Source: Ypsolopha sequella (Eukaryota > Arthropoda > Insecta > Lepidoptera > Ypsolophidae). Taken from it: a stretch of DNA of 64,000 nucleotides. This document shows, piece after piece, positions 32,984 to 43,305 of this stretch (positions within the stretch are counted from its first letter, which is position 1; the number at the start of each line of letters is the position of its first letter). The DNA lies in NCBI GenBank assembly GCA_934047225.1, contig OW204001.1:9160201-9224200 (forward strand), read 5' to 3'. The position numbers were made by a program, and so were the translations under genes. The notes beneath the pieces were generated by a model that saw only the letters and a list, made by a program, of their open reading frames with translations, ran no database searches and had not been told where the DNA came from.

Positions 32984-33847
32984 AGTGAAAGACTTTAATG
33001 GCTCACGGGCCTAGGGATTGGGTACGTAAGTGTTTAGGCAAAGGTTTGAGTATTACGCAAGGTTAGTGATGGTCACGAATGCTATTTGAACCGGTCGACC
33101 GGTTTCGATCTATTTTATCTACTTCCTTCACGAATAATTTTTGTGTTTTTACATGTTGCAATCAATATTTGATTCTTCTTTTGGAAGACAATTCATTATG
33201 AGAGTTGTTTAAGGTGTGCCCAATTTTTTTGCTCGTGAGTGTATATTTAATATCGTTGATCTCAACACACCGATTGTACTATGTGCTGGCAGTTTATTGT
33301 CAACTGGTTTATTTAAATGTGAATTAATTATTATTTGTGAACGGTACAGGTGAAAAACGACGAAGGTTGTAAAAGAAAGATTTGAAGAAATCTAATAGAT
33401 TTATCTATTAGAAGTAAAATATGGAGATTGCCTTAACATTAAATTAATATGTGATGGCACAAAATAACTTTGGGTCTTTATAGTTTTTCGCATACACCTT
33501 TCAAGTTTACGCTTCAGGTTTGAATTTGTTAAATTTTGAAATTGAAATTATATTTATTAACATTTTAGTATGTATTGACATTAAACAAATAATCCACGCA
33601 AGGATTTATGTTCAAATGAATAGTGCGTTGCGATTACCATTTCCACACAGATGATTGGTTAAAACTTTTCTCCTTTAGGTACTTGGTGGTCCTAACCAAT
33701 CAGAGTAATGTTAAATTTCTAACCTATTACATTTCACTGTGAAATGTAGATGGCACAGTCGTACATTATAAACCGTAACAGCATAAATTTCTTTAATTAT
33801 AGAATTAAATGAGACTTAAGGATAATTCATGATTTATATAAAAATGG

Positions 33848-34000
33848 CTTACCTCAATACGTGTTATGATCGGGAAAGCCTAACCTAACCTGTGAGGCGT
33901 AACGTCGTCGCGTAAACGTCTTTACTCGCCCAGATGAAGGCAGTCTAAATCTGCTGAAACTGGTCGGCTTTCCGGATCATAACACGTATTGAGGTGAGCC
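33848..34000. mobile_element. Foldback element in the 3' UTR region
   Basis: GGCTTACCTCAATACGTGTT at the left is inverted as AACACGTATTGAGGTGAGCC at the right. GATC and GGAAAGCC continue the arms, so the element is about 150 bases. Confidence 0.65.
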
Positions 34001-34084
34001 GTTTTTATTTTAATGTTATCTATTTCATAAATTTTCTTGTAAATCTTTTTAATTGTTAATTAACATTATATCGTTGCATTATAT

Positions 34085-34170
34085 TCGAATCCCGGTTGAG
34101 AGCTCCTCACATCCAGATTTACTTTTCACTCTGCGTTTCGATACTGCAATGATATATTGTTAATTTATAT
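34085..34170 (+). repeat. 5'-truncated SINE copy
   Basis: From TTCGAATCCCGGTTGAGAGC through CTCCTCACATCCAGATTTAC and CTGCGTTT it matches the tRNA-derived SINE at 60250-60395. The tRNA-like 5' part before box B is missing. Confidence 0.7.
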
Positions 34171-34455
34171 CTCCTTGCAATGGATAAATCGCTAAGGATT
34201 CAACATAGATATTTATTTTTATCATAGCTTTTTAAATGTGCCTAATTTGAACCATGTAATTATTCTTTATATATATTTTAACTATGATGATCAATATGAT
34301 AAAAGCACGTTTTAGTGCTGGAAAATGAAAACTTTTTTATATTTCATTGAACAATATCAAGAGTTTTCGTTTCCTTTGTGTGTATGCATGCATTTGTATT
34401 GATTTTTATAAATGTAAGATAGATTTATTAACAGTATTAGTAAACTGTTAAGTTG

Positions 34456-34461
34456 AATAAA
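34456..34461 (+). terminator. Polyadenylation signal AATAAA, TAK1-tail gene
   Basis: Canonical hexamer on the + strand in a suitable position for the gene ending at 32889. Facing it on the - strand are AATAAA hexamers (TTTATT on +) at 34495-34500 and 34543-34548. Confidence 0.35.
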
Positions 34462-34494
34462 TTATTGGAAAATAATATTCTCGTTTTATTTAAA

Positions 34495-34548
34495 AAGGGT
34501 TGTCGAATAACGAAACAAACAGATAAAATTCAGTCCAAACGTTTTATT
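34495..34548 (-). terminator. Candidate polyadenylation signals of the pgant9-like gene
   Basis: Two minus-strand AATAAA hexamers (34495-34500 and 34543-34548) end a 3.2-kb stretch free of coding sequence below the stop codon at 37743. Using them would put the two convergent transcripts within roughly 100 bases of each other. A nearer alternative is TTTATT at about 35319. Confidence 0.3.
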
Positions 34549-36896
34549 TAATTATTCACATGTTTAATTTCAATCTCTATTGGAATGATGAGCGCAATAC
34601 ATAAAATAATAAATAATAATGAATTTGGCACTTTAGATGACATGGTTTTCCAAAATAATAATCATATTATGAGATTCTAATCTTAAATAAATTATCGAAA
34701 ATGCTCATTTGTAAAACGCAAATCTTACTTTGTAAATAATGGACGAATCTTCACGCAACGACTAACTTATATACAAAAAATACAATTTATTCAATTCTAC
34801 TTCTACAGAGATGTATTAAAAATGTAATTACAGTGTAACACGATGATCAAACCTGCATTGTGACAACTGTGTTTTAAAGAAGAAGGTTTACCATGTGATG
34901 TCACCACTATTTATAGTTACGTTAATAAATATAAAATAATAATTTCCTTAAAATTTACACTAAAGTAAATGCCTGATATGCCTTTTATATCAATCTCAAA
35001 ATCTATATAAATACAACAAATTGTTTTAAAAATATCAAATCAACTTGAGCTTAATTGAATTATATTATGATAAATTCGTATAACAACCAAAACTTTAGCT
35101 ATGGACGTGGTATTTTCAAAACTTATATAAAAGTAATTCGGTATCGAGAGAAACATAATCGCTTTATGTGTTTTTTACTTAATCGTTTTAAGTAGGGCTC
35201 AATGTACATAGAACTACTTCAAAATATCCAGCTAGTTATATAAACTATACATAGACAAATAACTTTGAAGGCAATTTGTTAAAGCCTCATAAAGACAAAC
35301 GATATGCGCTTACATAAGTTTATTACTAAATTATTATCTCTCCACTGAATATTCCTTGGAAATCACTTTCGAAAAATTGTAAGGCAACAGTTGTTTTGTA
35401 ACAAGTACTTGTTTATCTACGAAACTGCTACTCAAAATGAAATCCACCATACAATCAATTTGCCTAGCAAGGATAATATAATCTCAAACTTAAATAAATA
35501 TAATATATTTGTGAAACACTCGATAAATTATTGTGCTGTGTAAAAATAATAGGAAATACTATATTTTCAACCTAACAATTCACACGTCAATCCCTATCAT
35601 GGCAGTTTTACATATTTTTACCACTTAGGAAAGCACTTAAAGTGTCATAAAAAGCTAAATCGAGAAGGTAAGGTTTTTAATCACTCAAAAAATAGAAACT
35701 AAACGAAATTATTAAAAGTGCGTGGGGCAAACATAAGGCAGCCTGACATTCTTATGGCACTGTTATGCCGCTACTAAACAAAAGAAGACTATTTCTTTAG
35801 TCACACATTAAAATGTAATAAAACCTAGTGGCAAAGATATTAGCACCCCGATAGCTTCGTTATATTATTTTTAAACTAAGTGGAAGGAAGAATGAGTGTA
35901 AACTCAACTTTAACTCATTCTGTCCTTGTCATTCTACAATTTCTAACGACCTACCGACATTCCTTACGGATCGTCCATATACCAACTTCACATATTAAAA
36001 ATCGCGGAGGTTTTTTTTTTACTTTTTTGCTCCAATCGATCGAGGAAATGTCAGGAGGCCACTAACACTCAGCATAACATTTTTATAATAAATATTTGTC
36101 AGATTACACGTTATATTACAAGTAAAATATAGACAGAACGATTCTTTATAGAGGTAGAAGAGTACAACGATAAAATCAAGGTGCTGCTCATATTACTACC
36201 TAAATACACATCTGCAATTACGTGAATTACCCACCTTTTCTTGAAACCATGAGTTATTAATTGGATCAAGGTATCACAAGCATTCTTTATCGTAAATATT
36301 AGTAGCTATTATTGTTGTGATCGAGTATTTACTTCAAATATCCATCTAAATCTTCCTTCTACGAAAACTCTAATGCTAGCTGCCAGTCCACAACACTTTG
36401 TGTTTGGAAAACCTTTTGACAGTTGTTTAAAACCACATGAAACTCAAGTCATTGTATTATAACGTCCATTACATAAATTGCCTTCGAATTTTAAAAACTT
36501 GTTATGTATTACAATAAAAACAAAGTTAATTTTAAAGTTATTATTTTGTAATTAAGGATTAAAATCGATTGACAAGATGGCGGGGGCGCAATAATACAAT
36601 AGTACTACAGAAAAAAACTCAATCAAGCAGTAGTCACGTATCCTAATAATCACACAAATTAACTCACTCGTGTATAAATGTCACATTGAGCAAACATTTT
36701 ACGGAATAATACAAAATCACTCATCCCTACAGCAACACTAAGGTATTGTCAACAATTTCACAGGATCTCAAGTAAGTATATGAAGTAGATATAAATCTCA
36801 GATATAGGAATAAGGAATAAAATCTGTTACCTAACAAGTGGGGAAGACTGTTGTGGTCTATCGTTGTATATTCTGAAAAAAAAAAATCCAATTAGT

Positions 36897-37142
36897 ATAC
36901 AACGTGTAACAGAAAGGCGTAACCATATTTGAAGAGCCTATTCAATCAATGGTTTAGGACAACTTTTACTATGGAACAAACACCGCAAGTGGAAAAAAAA
37001 AATTACTGTTTCATAGAAAAATGCAATGCCGCTCGGCCGGAATGGGCAGATTTTTTTTGAGATTTCACGAATGGCTCCATAGTAAAAGTTGTTATATACC
37101 ATTGTCTGAATAAGCTCTTCAAATATGGTTACACGTTGTATA
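36897..37142. mobile_element. Foldback MITE family C, copy 1
   Basis: TACAACGTGTAACAGAAAGG begins the left arm, and the right arm ends GGTTACACGTTGTA. The arms include ATATTTGAAGAGC and ACAACTTTTACTATGG. The right arm has lost a short block present in the sister copy at 51540-51811. Confidence 0.75.
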
Positions 37143-37474
37143 TATTACCGGTCAAATCCGATTTTAGGACAAACTAGTTTAAAAAGTATGTAGTTTTGGG
37201 TTGTCATAAAAAAATATCCACGAAGGTTAACCTACACCGGCTCTCTTCTGGGCTGAAGGACTTCCGAAAAACTAGTATGTCCTAGAATCGGCTTCGGCTA
37301 TTATATTAGGCTGACACTTTTATCCTTTAAGAAATGTACCACATTATCTAAGGTGCTGTGGACCTTCAGCTTCAGAGACTATCTATCTCTAAATATTATT
37401 AGAGTGCATTACAAACTAGAAAATATCAATTAGAAACAAATCCAAAGACAAAAATTTGAAAAAATTCCCCGTCC

Positions 37475-37545
37475 CAGGATTCCAACCTGCGACATCTTGT
37501 TATCAAGACAAGCGCGCTACCAATTGCGCCACCGAGGTTCCTACC
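37475..37545 (-). repeat. tRNA-derived SINE head
   Basis: On the minus strand GTGGCGCAATTGGTAGCGCG (box A-like) and GGTTGGAATCC (box B-like) are about 30 bases apart with an anticodon-like stem CTTGT/ACAAG. The acceptor stem does not pair and box B departs from GGTTCGAATCC, so this is a SINE-type relic and not a working tRNA gene. Confidence 0.5.
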
Positions 37546-37554
37546 TAGACCGGC

Positions 37555-37700
37555 GAATTCATTAGTTTATACGGAGTCCATAGTCTATGGTACAGATTCC
37601 ATACACGCTGAGAGGCTATACACAGAATTACGAGACGTTTACCTTGTCTATGTTATCCGACACGCTGCAGGGCTGTGTATAGCCTCCTAATGTATATTAA
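37555..37700. repeat. Dispersed repeat with an inverted relative near 56 kb
   Basis: GAGGCTATACACAG, AGACGTTTACCTTGTCTA and TATGGTACAGATTCCATACAC are matched in reverse complement or rearranged order at about 55965-56110. Family not identified. Confidence 0.45.
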
Positions 37701-37742
37701 ACGATTCGTACAATACCTTGTTACAGTGGGTGAATGTTGTCA

Positions 37743-37892
37743 CTAGCTCTTGGCCTGCCACTTGAAGTCTGTCTGCATGAGCCACTGCTGTCCGCGAGAC
37801 TTGGTGCACGGCCGCAGCACAGGTTTCCACACGTCGCTCGCTTCAGGCTTGTCCAGGCACATGCCCGTGTTTGTGTGCTTTATTGTGCGCGT
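37743..37892 (-). CDS. pgant9: pgant9-like GalNAc-transferase, last exon: end of the ricin-type lectin domain
   Basis: The exon follows the acceptor TTCCAG in phase 0 and encodes 49 residues plus the stop. They begin TRTIKHTNTGMCLDK and end QQWLMQTDFKWQAKS. It holds the last (gamma) lectin repeat, with its CLDK motif and the QQW motif typical of ricin B folds. The lectin domain of this Golgi enzyme family binds GalNAc on partly glycosylated substrates and directs further mucin-type O-glycosylation. The C-terminal FKWQA ending matches my memory of insect Pgant9. Stop codon at 37743-37745. Confidence 0.9.
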   Translation of the reverse strand, partial: TRTIKHTNTGMCLDKPEASDVWKPVLRPCTKSRGQQWLMQTDFKWQAKS

Positions 37893-38266
37893 CTGGAACA
37901 CAGGAAATGTCGATAACAATAAAATTACAATGAGAAAGTGAGAGTTTCGCAGACGACGACCGACGCTGCCTAAAAACACGCCCGTATCTCGTATTTGTTT
38001 AAAATTTAAATATTTCACATACTAACGATTTGCGCGGGTTTGTTTGTTTAGAAAAAAATGTTCAGAGTGATCAGTAAAATGTATGGTTTCCGTAAAACGT
38101 AGCTGTCTAATCTGTCTGTACAAGCCCGCTATTTTAATAGCTTTAAAAAAATAATTGGATTTATCAAATCCAAAGTGATAATTCAGTCATTTCCCTAGGG
38201 TGGAAACAATGATTGCGTTCCTTCTATGCTAGTAACTAAATTATTGTTCACAGTCAATAAGCTCAC

Positions 38267-38389
38267 CTTAGCATCATAGCTCCAGTCCTGGTTGCCGCGC
38301 ATGCCGTGACAGCGGATAAGCTTGATGGGTCCCCGCGGATGTGCCGCGTCCAAACAGCTGTCGTCCGACATTATCTGTCTGCGTTCCTC
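38267..38389 (-). pseudogene. Partial tandem copy A of the lectin exon, open
   Basis: From RQIMSDDSCLDA to WSYDAK this copy encodes the same residues as exon C (38926-39060), and it ends on a good donor AAG|GTGAGC in phase 0. The first part is missing: instead of VFAYTKRK it has EER read after a poor acceptor (GCATAG at the boundary, no pyrimidine tract). Use of that acceptor would keep frame with 41 codons in place of 45 but delete the conserved VFAYT strand. It is either a very recent partial duplicate or a weak alternative exon. Confidence 0.6.
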
Positions 38390-38409
38390 CTATGCTAGTA
38401 ACTACATTA

Positions 38410-38570
38410 GGCCGTCCGCTGCGTTAAGCGGGAGCGTGCCGCGTGGACCCGCGCCGTATTGTTTCACAGGCAGCGCTGCGTGAGGCGGGCCGCCCGTCAC
38501 AGGCCTAGTATGGCGCGAGGCCCCACGGTGGGCGCCCGCGACGGGCTCCCGCTTAACGCAGTGGACGGCC
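38410..38570. mobile_element. Harbinger-like MITE with TTA target duplication
   Basis: The 161-base element has inverted ends GGCCGTCCGCTGCGTTAAGC and its near reverse complement. TTA occurs on both sides (38407-38409, 38571-38573). The duplicated intron 3' of exon C (around 38893-38912) keeps the uninterrupted site CTACATTAGTGTTCACAG, which proves the insertion boundaries. A 3-bp TWA duplication and GG-starting ends fit PIF/Harbinger. Confidence 0.8.
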
Positions 38571-38596
38571 TTAGTGTTCACAGCTAATAATCTCAC

Positions 38597-38883
38597 CTTA
38601 GCATCATAGCTCCAGTCCTGGTTGCCGCGCATGCCGTGACAGCGGATAAGCTTAATGGGACCCACGGATGTGAGGCGTCCCAACAGCTATCGTCTGACAA
38701 TGGTGTCGATTCGGCTAAACACAAATCAACTAATTTGACAGGACTAACCTTATTTTAAGCGTTCTGTCTTTGTCTTTTCGATACGGAAAGAACAAGACAG
38801 AAGGCTCAAATTAAGTTTAGTTCTGTCAAATAAGTCAAGACGTGTTGCGCCGAATCGATACAATTATCTGTTTGGTATCCTCC
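38597..38883 (-). pseudogene. Partial tandem copy B of the lectin exon, broken
   Basis: Reading on the minus strand, ACAGATAAT is interrupted by a foldback element (38702-38863) and then resumes as TGTCAGACGATAGCTG. A one-base deletion relative to exon C in the stretch after GACGCCTCACATCCG shifts the frame. The leucine of CLD has become Trp (TGTTGGGAC). The donor AAG|GTGAGA is still intact at 38597. The copy cannot encode the lectin segment. Confidence 0.75.
38702..38863. mobile_element. Foldback element inserted in lectin exon copy B
   Basis: GTGTCGATTCGGC at the left and GCCGAATCGATAC at the right are inverted, and the arms continue through AACACAA/CGTGTTG and AATTTGACAG/CTGTCAAATAA. AAT flanks both sides and looks like a 3-bp target duplication within ATAAT/ATTG of the exon. 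Confidence 0.65.
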
Positions 38884-38925
38884 TTTGCCAGTAACTACAT
38901 TAGTGTTCACAGTCAATAATCTCAC

Positions 38926-39060
38926 CTTAGCATCATAGCTCCAGTCCTGGTTGCCGCGCATGCCGTGACAGCGAATAAGCTTGATGGGTCCCCGCGGATG
39001 TGCCGCGTCCAAACAGCTGTCGTCTGACATTATCTGTTTGCGTTTCGTGTACGCGAACAC
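38926..39060 (-). CDS. pgant9: pgant9-like GalNAc-transferase, lectin exon C (functional copy)
   Basis: The exon starts after the acceptor ATTGACAG, is 45 codons in phase 0 at both ends and leaves through AAG|GTGAGA. It begins VFAYTKRKQIMSDDSCLDAA and ends NQDWSYDAK. Joined to the previous exon it gives GGNQ-VFAYT, the standard GALNT lectin junction, and it carries the second (beta) ricin repeat. It is the only one of the three copies with the full 5' part and a plausible acceptor. Drosophila pgant9 is reported to be alternatively spliced in this lectin domain, which makes the duplicates here relevant. Confidence 0.9.
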
Positions 39061-39249
39061 CTGTCAATCATGATGTCAGTGTTGCAATATTGTTTCATAA
39101 AGTATTATAACATCAAAAACGGTTTTTAAATACCTACAGTATTTGTCCGATGTTAAAAACCGATATTATAATTTTAATGTAATACATTTAATTATACATA
39201 CATTTTAATTTAATAGTATATTTTAATATGTCCAATAGGCATGGATTAA

Positions 39250-39690
39250 ATTATGTTAAAGTGTGTTAATTCGAAAACCATTTCGAGATTAAGGTTTAAT
39301 AAGCCGTATTTTCGAACTTTTGGTCTAAAAAACCTCATGACGATGAATATTTTTACGAAAAAGCTGCAACCCATTTGCCTTTGTGTGACGTCACTTGATA
39401 AATGGCTGTTTAGAAATGTATCCTTTGCTAAAAATTTATAATAATTTGCTTCTGACTAATGTGACAGCTGGATGACAAATGAGTAGACAGACAGAGACAG
39501 ACCACTTTTTTATAACCAATCACACATCACAATCAGTGTAATGTCTTAAATTCTCAAGTGACGTCATATCGGACAATTCTTTAAAAAAACTTGAAAAAAT
39601 AATGAAAACCATTTCCTAAAATGACGTAAATTCTCTGAAAAAAGTTAAAAATAAAATCATTTAAAAATTAATCCATGGGAATATAAGCGA
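39250..39690 (-). repeat. Dispersed intronic repeat, copy 2
   Basis: Reverse-complement relative of 30270-30670, with the same blocks (GTGTGTTAATTCGAAAACCA, TGGCTGTTTAGAAAT, TTCTCAAGTGACGTCA) in mirrored order. Confidence 0.65.
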
Positions 39691-39699
39691 CGGGCCCAA

Positions 39700-41200
39700 T
39701 TTATTATAGCACCGCTAAACACCGATAACCAATCAGCGGATAATATTTTATTCGTTTGCTCTTGGCAAGGCAAAGGTATCACTGCCATGCAGCCTCGAAT
39801 GCTCCCACAGAACATTTTCATTAGGGGTTAGCCCGTAAATTAGCGACAATAAGGCTGAACAGCAAAGACCTTTGCCTAAGTATGTAAATAGCACCAAAAA
39901 AAAAAAAAAAACACGCCTTCTTTTTCCAATTCTTCGTGAAATTGTTACTTGAAAATATTATAATGTCACGTGAAGACGATATTTTTGGTGTTCCGAGGTA
40001 AATTATTGTTTTCAACTGGATATAATTAGCCATTGGGACACTCGTGGTCATTACGGTCCCAATACGTCGTCACAGTTGAAAAAAATATTATTAATGACAC
40101 AAGACTTGCAGAAAGGTTTTATTTGACAATCAAACAATTTTTTAACCCCAATGAAAAGTAGTATATCGTGACAATTTTGTGTGCAAAACACCCATGGTTT
40201 GCGAGGGGAACGCCCACGTCTGGGCAGTGTTCTTGAAATAAAGCTCGGAAGACGCACGCATTAGGGCTGCCAACAAATGCGTGGGAGTCGGATGGCGTCT
40301 CACACTCTCTGTCCGTTCTTAACTGCGGCGCACCCCTAATACCAAGGTGGATGCCAGTATTTTATATGAAGACAATACTTTTCTCTACTGTGCCCAAGGT
40401 ATGCAAGTGGCGGGGGACGGGAGTTAACTTTTTTCAACAACAGTATTTTAACTTGGCAGTTTCCTGAAATCATTACCTACGGCCGCTGGGTACCTTAACA
40501 CGCGCTATAGCTGCCCGTTGACTGTTTACGTATTTGATAATGCTATATTAAATTGTCGTATTATCTTTTCATTAATGATTACTGCATTTTTGAAAGATTT
40601 AATTTTAATGATTTCTATTTGGGTTTTATTTCTAGTTTCAAAAGTAATGGTAAGTTAGTATAGAGGGAATGGACTAAAAATTGTGTAATAAAAATATATT
40701 TTATGTATCTTGCTTAGTTTAATACTCGTACAACAAAAACACTCACTCACTCACTCACTCATTCACTGACTGACTCATCAACGCTTAGCCCAAACCAAAT
40801 TCATAGTGAAGACTTGAGCCAAATTCATACTAAAGATTTGGTTTAGCCAAATTCATACTGAAGATTTGGTAAGGACTGGGCTTGCGTATGTAGTGAAAAC
40901 AAAAATAATAATTTACGAATTTCACAAAAAGGGTCATCAAACCTTGCTGCTGCTACCGAGTCTCTAGTATGAATTTGGCTAAATAAATAAAAGTTTTTCC
41001 TTTCCTCGCTACGCTTTGTACCTGCCTTACATAATACAGAAATAAATAAAATCTAAAAATAATATTATTTGTAGTCTTACTTTGCCGGCTGGGTTGGTAA
41101 TTGAAAAAACGTAATTTCTGGATCCGATATAGTTGTATTTAAACAGCCATAGACTGAACAAAGTATTCTATAACTGTTACTCAGTGCTATAATTCAGGAA
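39700..41200. other. Intron with small repeats
   Basis: No exon. Contents include a poly-A run (39896-39911), a repeat block at 40210-40400 related to 49845-49960 and 50380-50465, an (ACTC)n tract at 40738-40770, and three imperfect ~28-base units with CAAATTCATACTGAAGA at 40795-40870. Confidence 0.45.
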
Positions 41201-41203
41201 GTG

Positions 41204-42092
41204 ACTAGTTTGCCACAAGTGGCCGTCTAGCAAAAAAGAAAATCCTGCCACCAGTGGTCGTTTAACAAAACTACTTAAGCATCTTAGTCAGCCACTAGTG
41301 GTCGTCTAGCAAAAAAGAAAATCCTGCCACTAGTGGTGTTTTAACAAAACTATGTTACTAGTCTGCCACTAGAGCAGATATTCGAATATTTATTGTATTT
41401 ATCTGGAGGAGAGGTTTTTGAGTTATGTATTTTTTTTGTAAAATCATAACCTCACTTTTCGGACTAAAATCGATGAATGACCTGAAGTTACTCTGCAACT
41501 GCTTCGGCGCTGCGGAAAGTGCAGCCCCTCCGCCCTTGTGTAACTAAGTGCCCTATCTCCGCGCCTCCGGCTTTTTATATACACTCTAGGAGTAGTAGCC
41601 ACAAGACTGGGTGGATTCGGGGTGCTCTGATTCGGTTTTTTGTTTTGTTAATTTTGGCCCTAACTTCGCTGCGATGCAGCGGCAACATTTTAGACTTTGT
41701 ACTTTCAGCCATTCAGATAAGGATTACGTTCCAACGGTAATTAAATTGCGGCAGGATAGCTGTTTATGATATTCAGCCACCAGTAGCTATACTCACTACG
41801 TTCAACGAATGTGTATTGAATATTGTACCTTATCTAGTTGACGTTAGGAAGTACACTTCAATAATCATAAACTTGTGATAGAATAATTATTTTTGTTATT
41901 CAGCCACCAGTAGCTATACTCACTACGTTCAACAAACGTGTATTGAATATTGTACCTTATCTAGTTGACGTTAGGAAGTACACTTCAATAATCATAAACT
42001 TGTGATAGAATAATTATTTTTGTTATGCTGCCGCTAGTGGCAGAATATATTATTTTGCTAAACGGCCGCTAGTGGCAGGCTAGACACTTCAG
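41204..42092. repeat. Region bounded by GCCACTAGTGGC boxes
   Basis: Boxes such as GCCACTAGTGGTCGTCTAGC and CTGCCACTAGTGGT recur with spacer CAAAAAAGAAAATC at 41215-41375. GCCGCTAGTGGCAG occurs twice at 42030-42075. The box is itself nearly palindromic. No transposase is visible between. Boundaries are approximate. Confidence 0.45.
41771..42024. repeat. 127-bp tandem duplication
   Basis: 41771-41897 and 41898-42024 are tandem copies beginning ATTCAGCCACCAGTAGCTAT. I see only about two differences (CGAATG against CAAACG), which suggests a recent event. Confidence 0.85.
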
Positions 42093-42279
42093 ACATTCAC
42101 GTAATTCACGGGAGCGTCTTACACTGACAACACGTCCGTACCTGACTGCGTCGCAATCGTGACTGTCGGCTCGACAGTGTCGGGCACCGAATAATATAAT
42201 ACCGAGATTTAAAAGCGCGTCGTTTCGGCCCATTTATATGAAGACGGAATACTGTTGTTATTACTACTGTCCTGTTATA

Positions 42280-42869
42280 GTGCGCGCCAATCTTTTAGTC
42301 GCCTCTGATTGAGTTACGAGTGCAAGCTTGCGCAGGTACAGTCAAGGAAACAATAATATGAACGGTTGATTATTAAATGTTTACTATAAGTGGGAAGGTG
42401 TACTGGTTGTACCTACCTATTTAATATATATTTGTTATTTTAGTGCAATCTTAACTGTTTAATTAAAACAAATTAATATAAACACCATTTTCCTACATTG
42501 TCGCCTAAAAACGCTATAACGACGGCGAGGCATAACAACAACAATAAACTTTAACAAACTAAATCAACAAAACAACAAATAAACAACAAACAAACAGATT
42601 CAACGATTAACTAAACGAATCATATAATTTTTTTCACGAACGTACTTTTCATGCAACGCGCGCGTGTGTAGTGTACGGACGTAGCAGTAACACTAACGCA
42701 TAGTGTTGACACCTACCGAACGGCGAGCGGGGGGTGTAGTGCGGCATGCAGGCGGGTGTGCTCCGCGCCCTCGCTCCTGTAACGTCCCCCTGACACCGTA
42801 AAACGGCTAATGCGTCAATTCTTGGGGCTAGCTTCAGAGGCGACTAAAAGATTGGCGCGCACTGTACTT
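42280..42869. mobile_element. Non-autonomous element with ~30-bp terminal inverted repeats
   Basis: AGTGCGCGCCAATCTTTTAG (then TCGCCTCTGA) at the left is inverted as TCAGAGGCGACTAAAAGATT, then GGCGCGCACT at the right, with TA at both sides. The interior has a CpG-rich stretch (42655-42780) and no transposase frame. Confidence 0.7.
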
Positions 42870-42923
42870 TTGTGTACTTTGCCTTGGGCGTATCGCCAAT
42901 ATACGGCTTAATGTGATGGTTAC

Positions 42924-43022
42924 CTGGTTGCCTCCCATTCCATGGCAGTATCCCATGCCTAGTGGTTGACCAGCTTTGCCACCAAGCGTATCCAAACAGT
43001 TCGAAGTCTCTGCATTTCGGAT
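42924..43022 (-). CDS. pgant9: pgant9-like GalNAc-transferase, lectin exon: first ricin repeat
   Basis: It has 33 codons in phase 0 at both ends, after a strong acceptor (TTCTTTTTCAG) and before CAG|GTAACC. It encodes IRNAETSNCLDTLGGKAGQ and ends CHGMGGNQ, the first (alpha) lectin repeat with CLD and GGNQ motifs. It continues DYYYLGE from the preceding exon. Confidence 0.9.
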
Positions 43023-43154
43023 CTGAAAAAGAAAAAGTAACATGGAAAAATGTGCCATTGTATGAAAATTAACGTATCGCGAACCAAGTTCTAAAGCTAT
43101 AAGTTTAATTACATATGCTAGTTTTGTTGATTTATTGGAAATGCAACCTGGCGG

Positions 43155-43305
43155 CGTAGCATAGTGTTTAATCGCGCGCGACGCCACTAGTTGAATCACA
43201 AGTGCAAGGAGCGTGACGTACTATTAAATCGCAAAAACATCGTGTCACGCTCTTCGCACTTGTGATTCAATCAAGCTGCGTCGCGCGCTTAAACACTATG
43301 CTACC
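43155..43305. mobile_element. MITE family D, copy 1
   Basis: GTAGCATAGTGTTTAATCGC (then GCGCGACGC) is inverted as GCGTCGCGCGCTTAAACACT (then ATGCTAC). The interior is also palindromic (GATTCAACTAG and CTTGTGATTCAA). Sister copy at 48132-48282. Confidence 0.75.

Larger units (their letters stand above)
32890..34475 (+). other. 3' UTR of the TAK1-tail gene
   Basis: Noncoding sequence follows the stop. The best polyadenylation signal before the facing gene is AATAAA at 34456-34461, though the true 3' end may be earlier. The region holds a perfect 16-bp hairpin (32943-32983), a foldback element (33848-34000) and a SINE fragment (34085-34170). Confidence 0.4.
34549..37742 (-). other. Presumed 3' UTR or downstream region of the pgant9-like gene
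   Basis: AT-rich sequence with no supported coding frame on either strand. It contains a foldback MITE (36897-37142), a degraded inverted pair around 37149-37290 (CCGATTTTAGGACAAACTAG and ACTAGTATGTCCTAGAATCGG), a tRNA-like SINE head (37475-37545) and a repeat at 37555-37700. Confidence 0.35.

Noticed and set aside
38402..38683. 93-codon minus-strand frame including lectin-like residues
   Set aside because: It reads lectin copy B in a frame shifted by the deletion and then the inserted MITE; not a separate gene.
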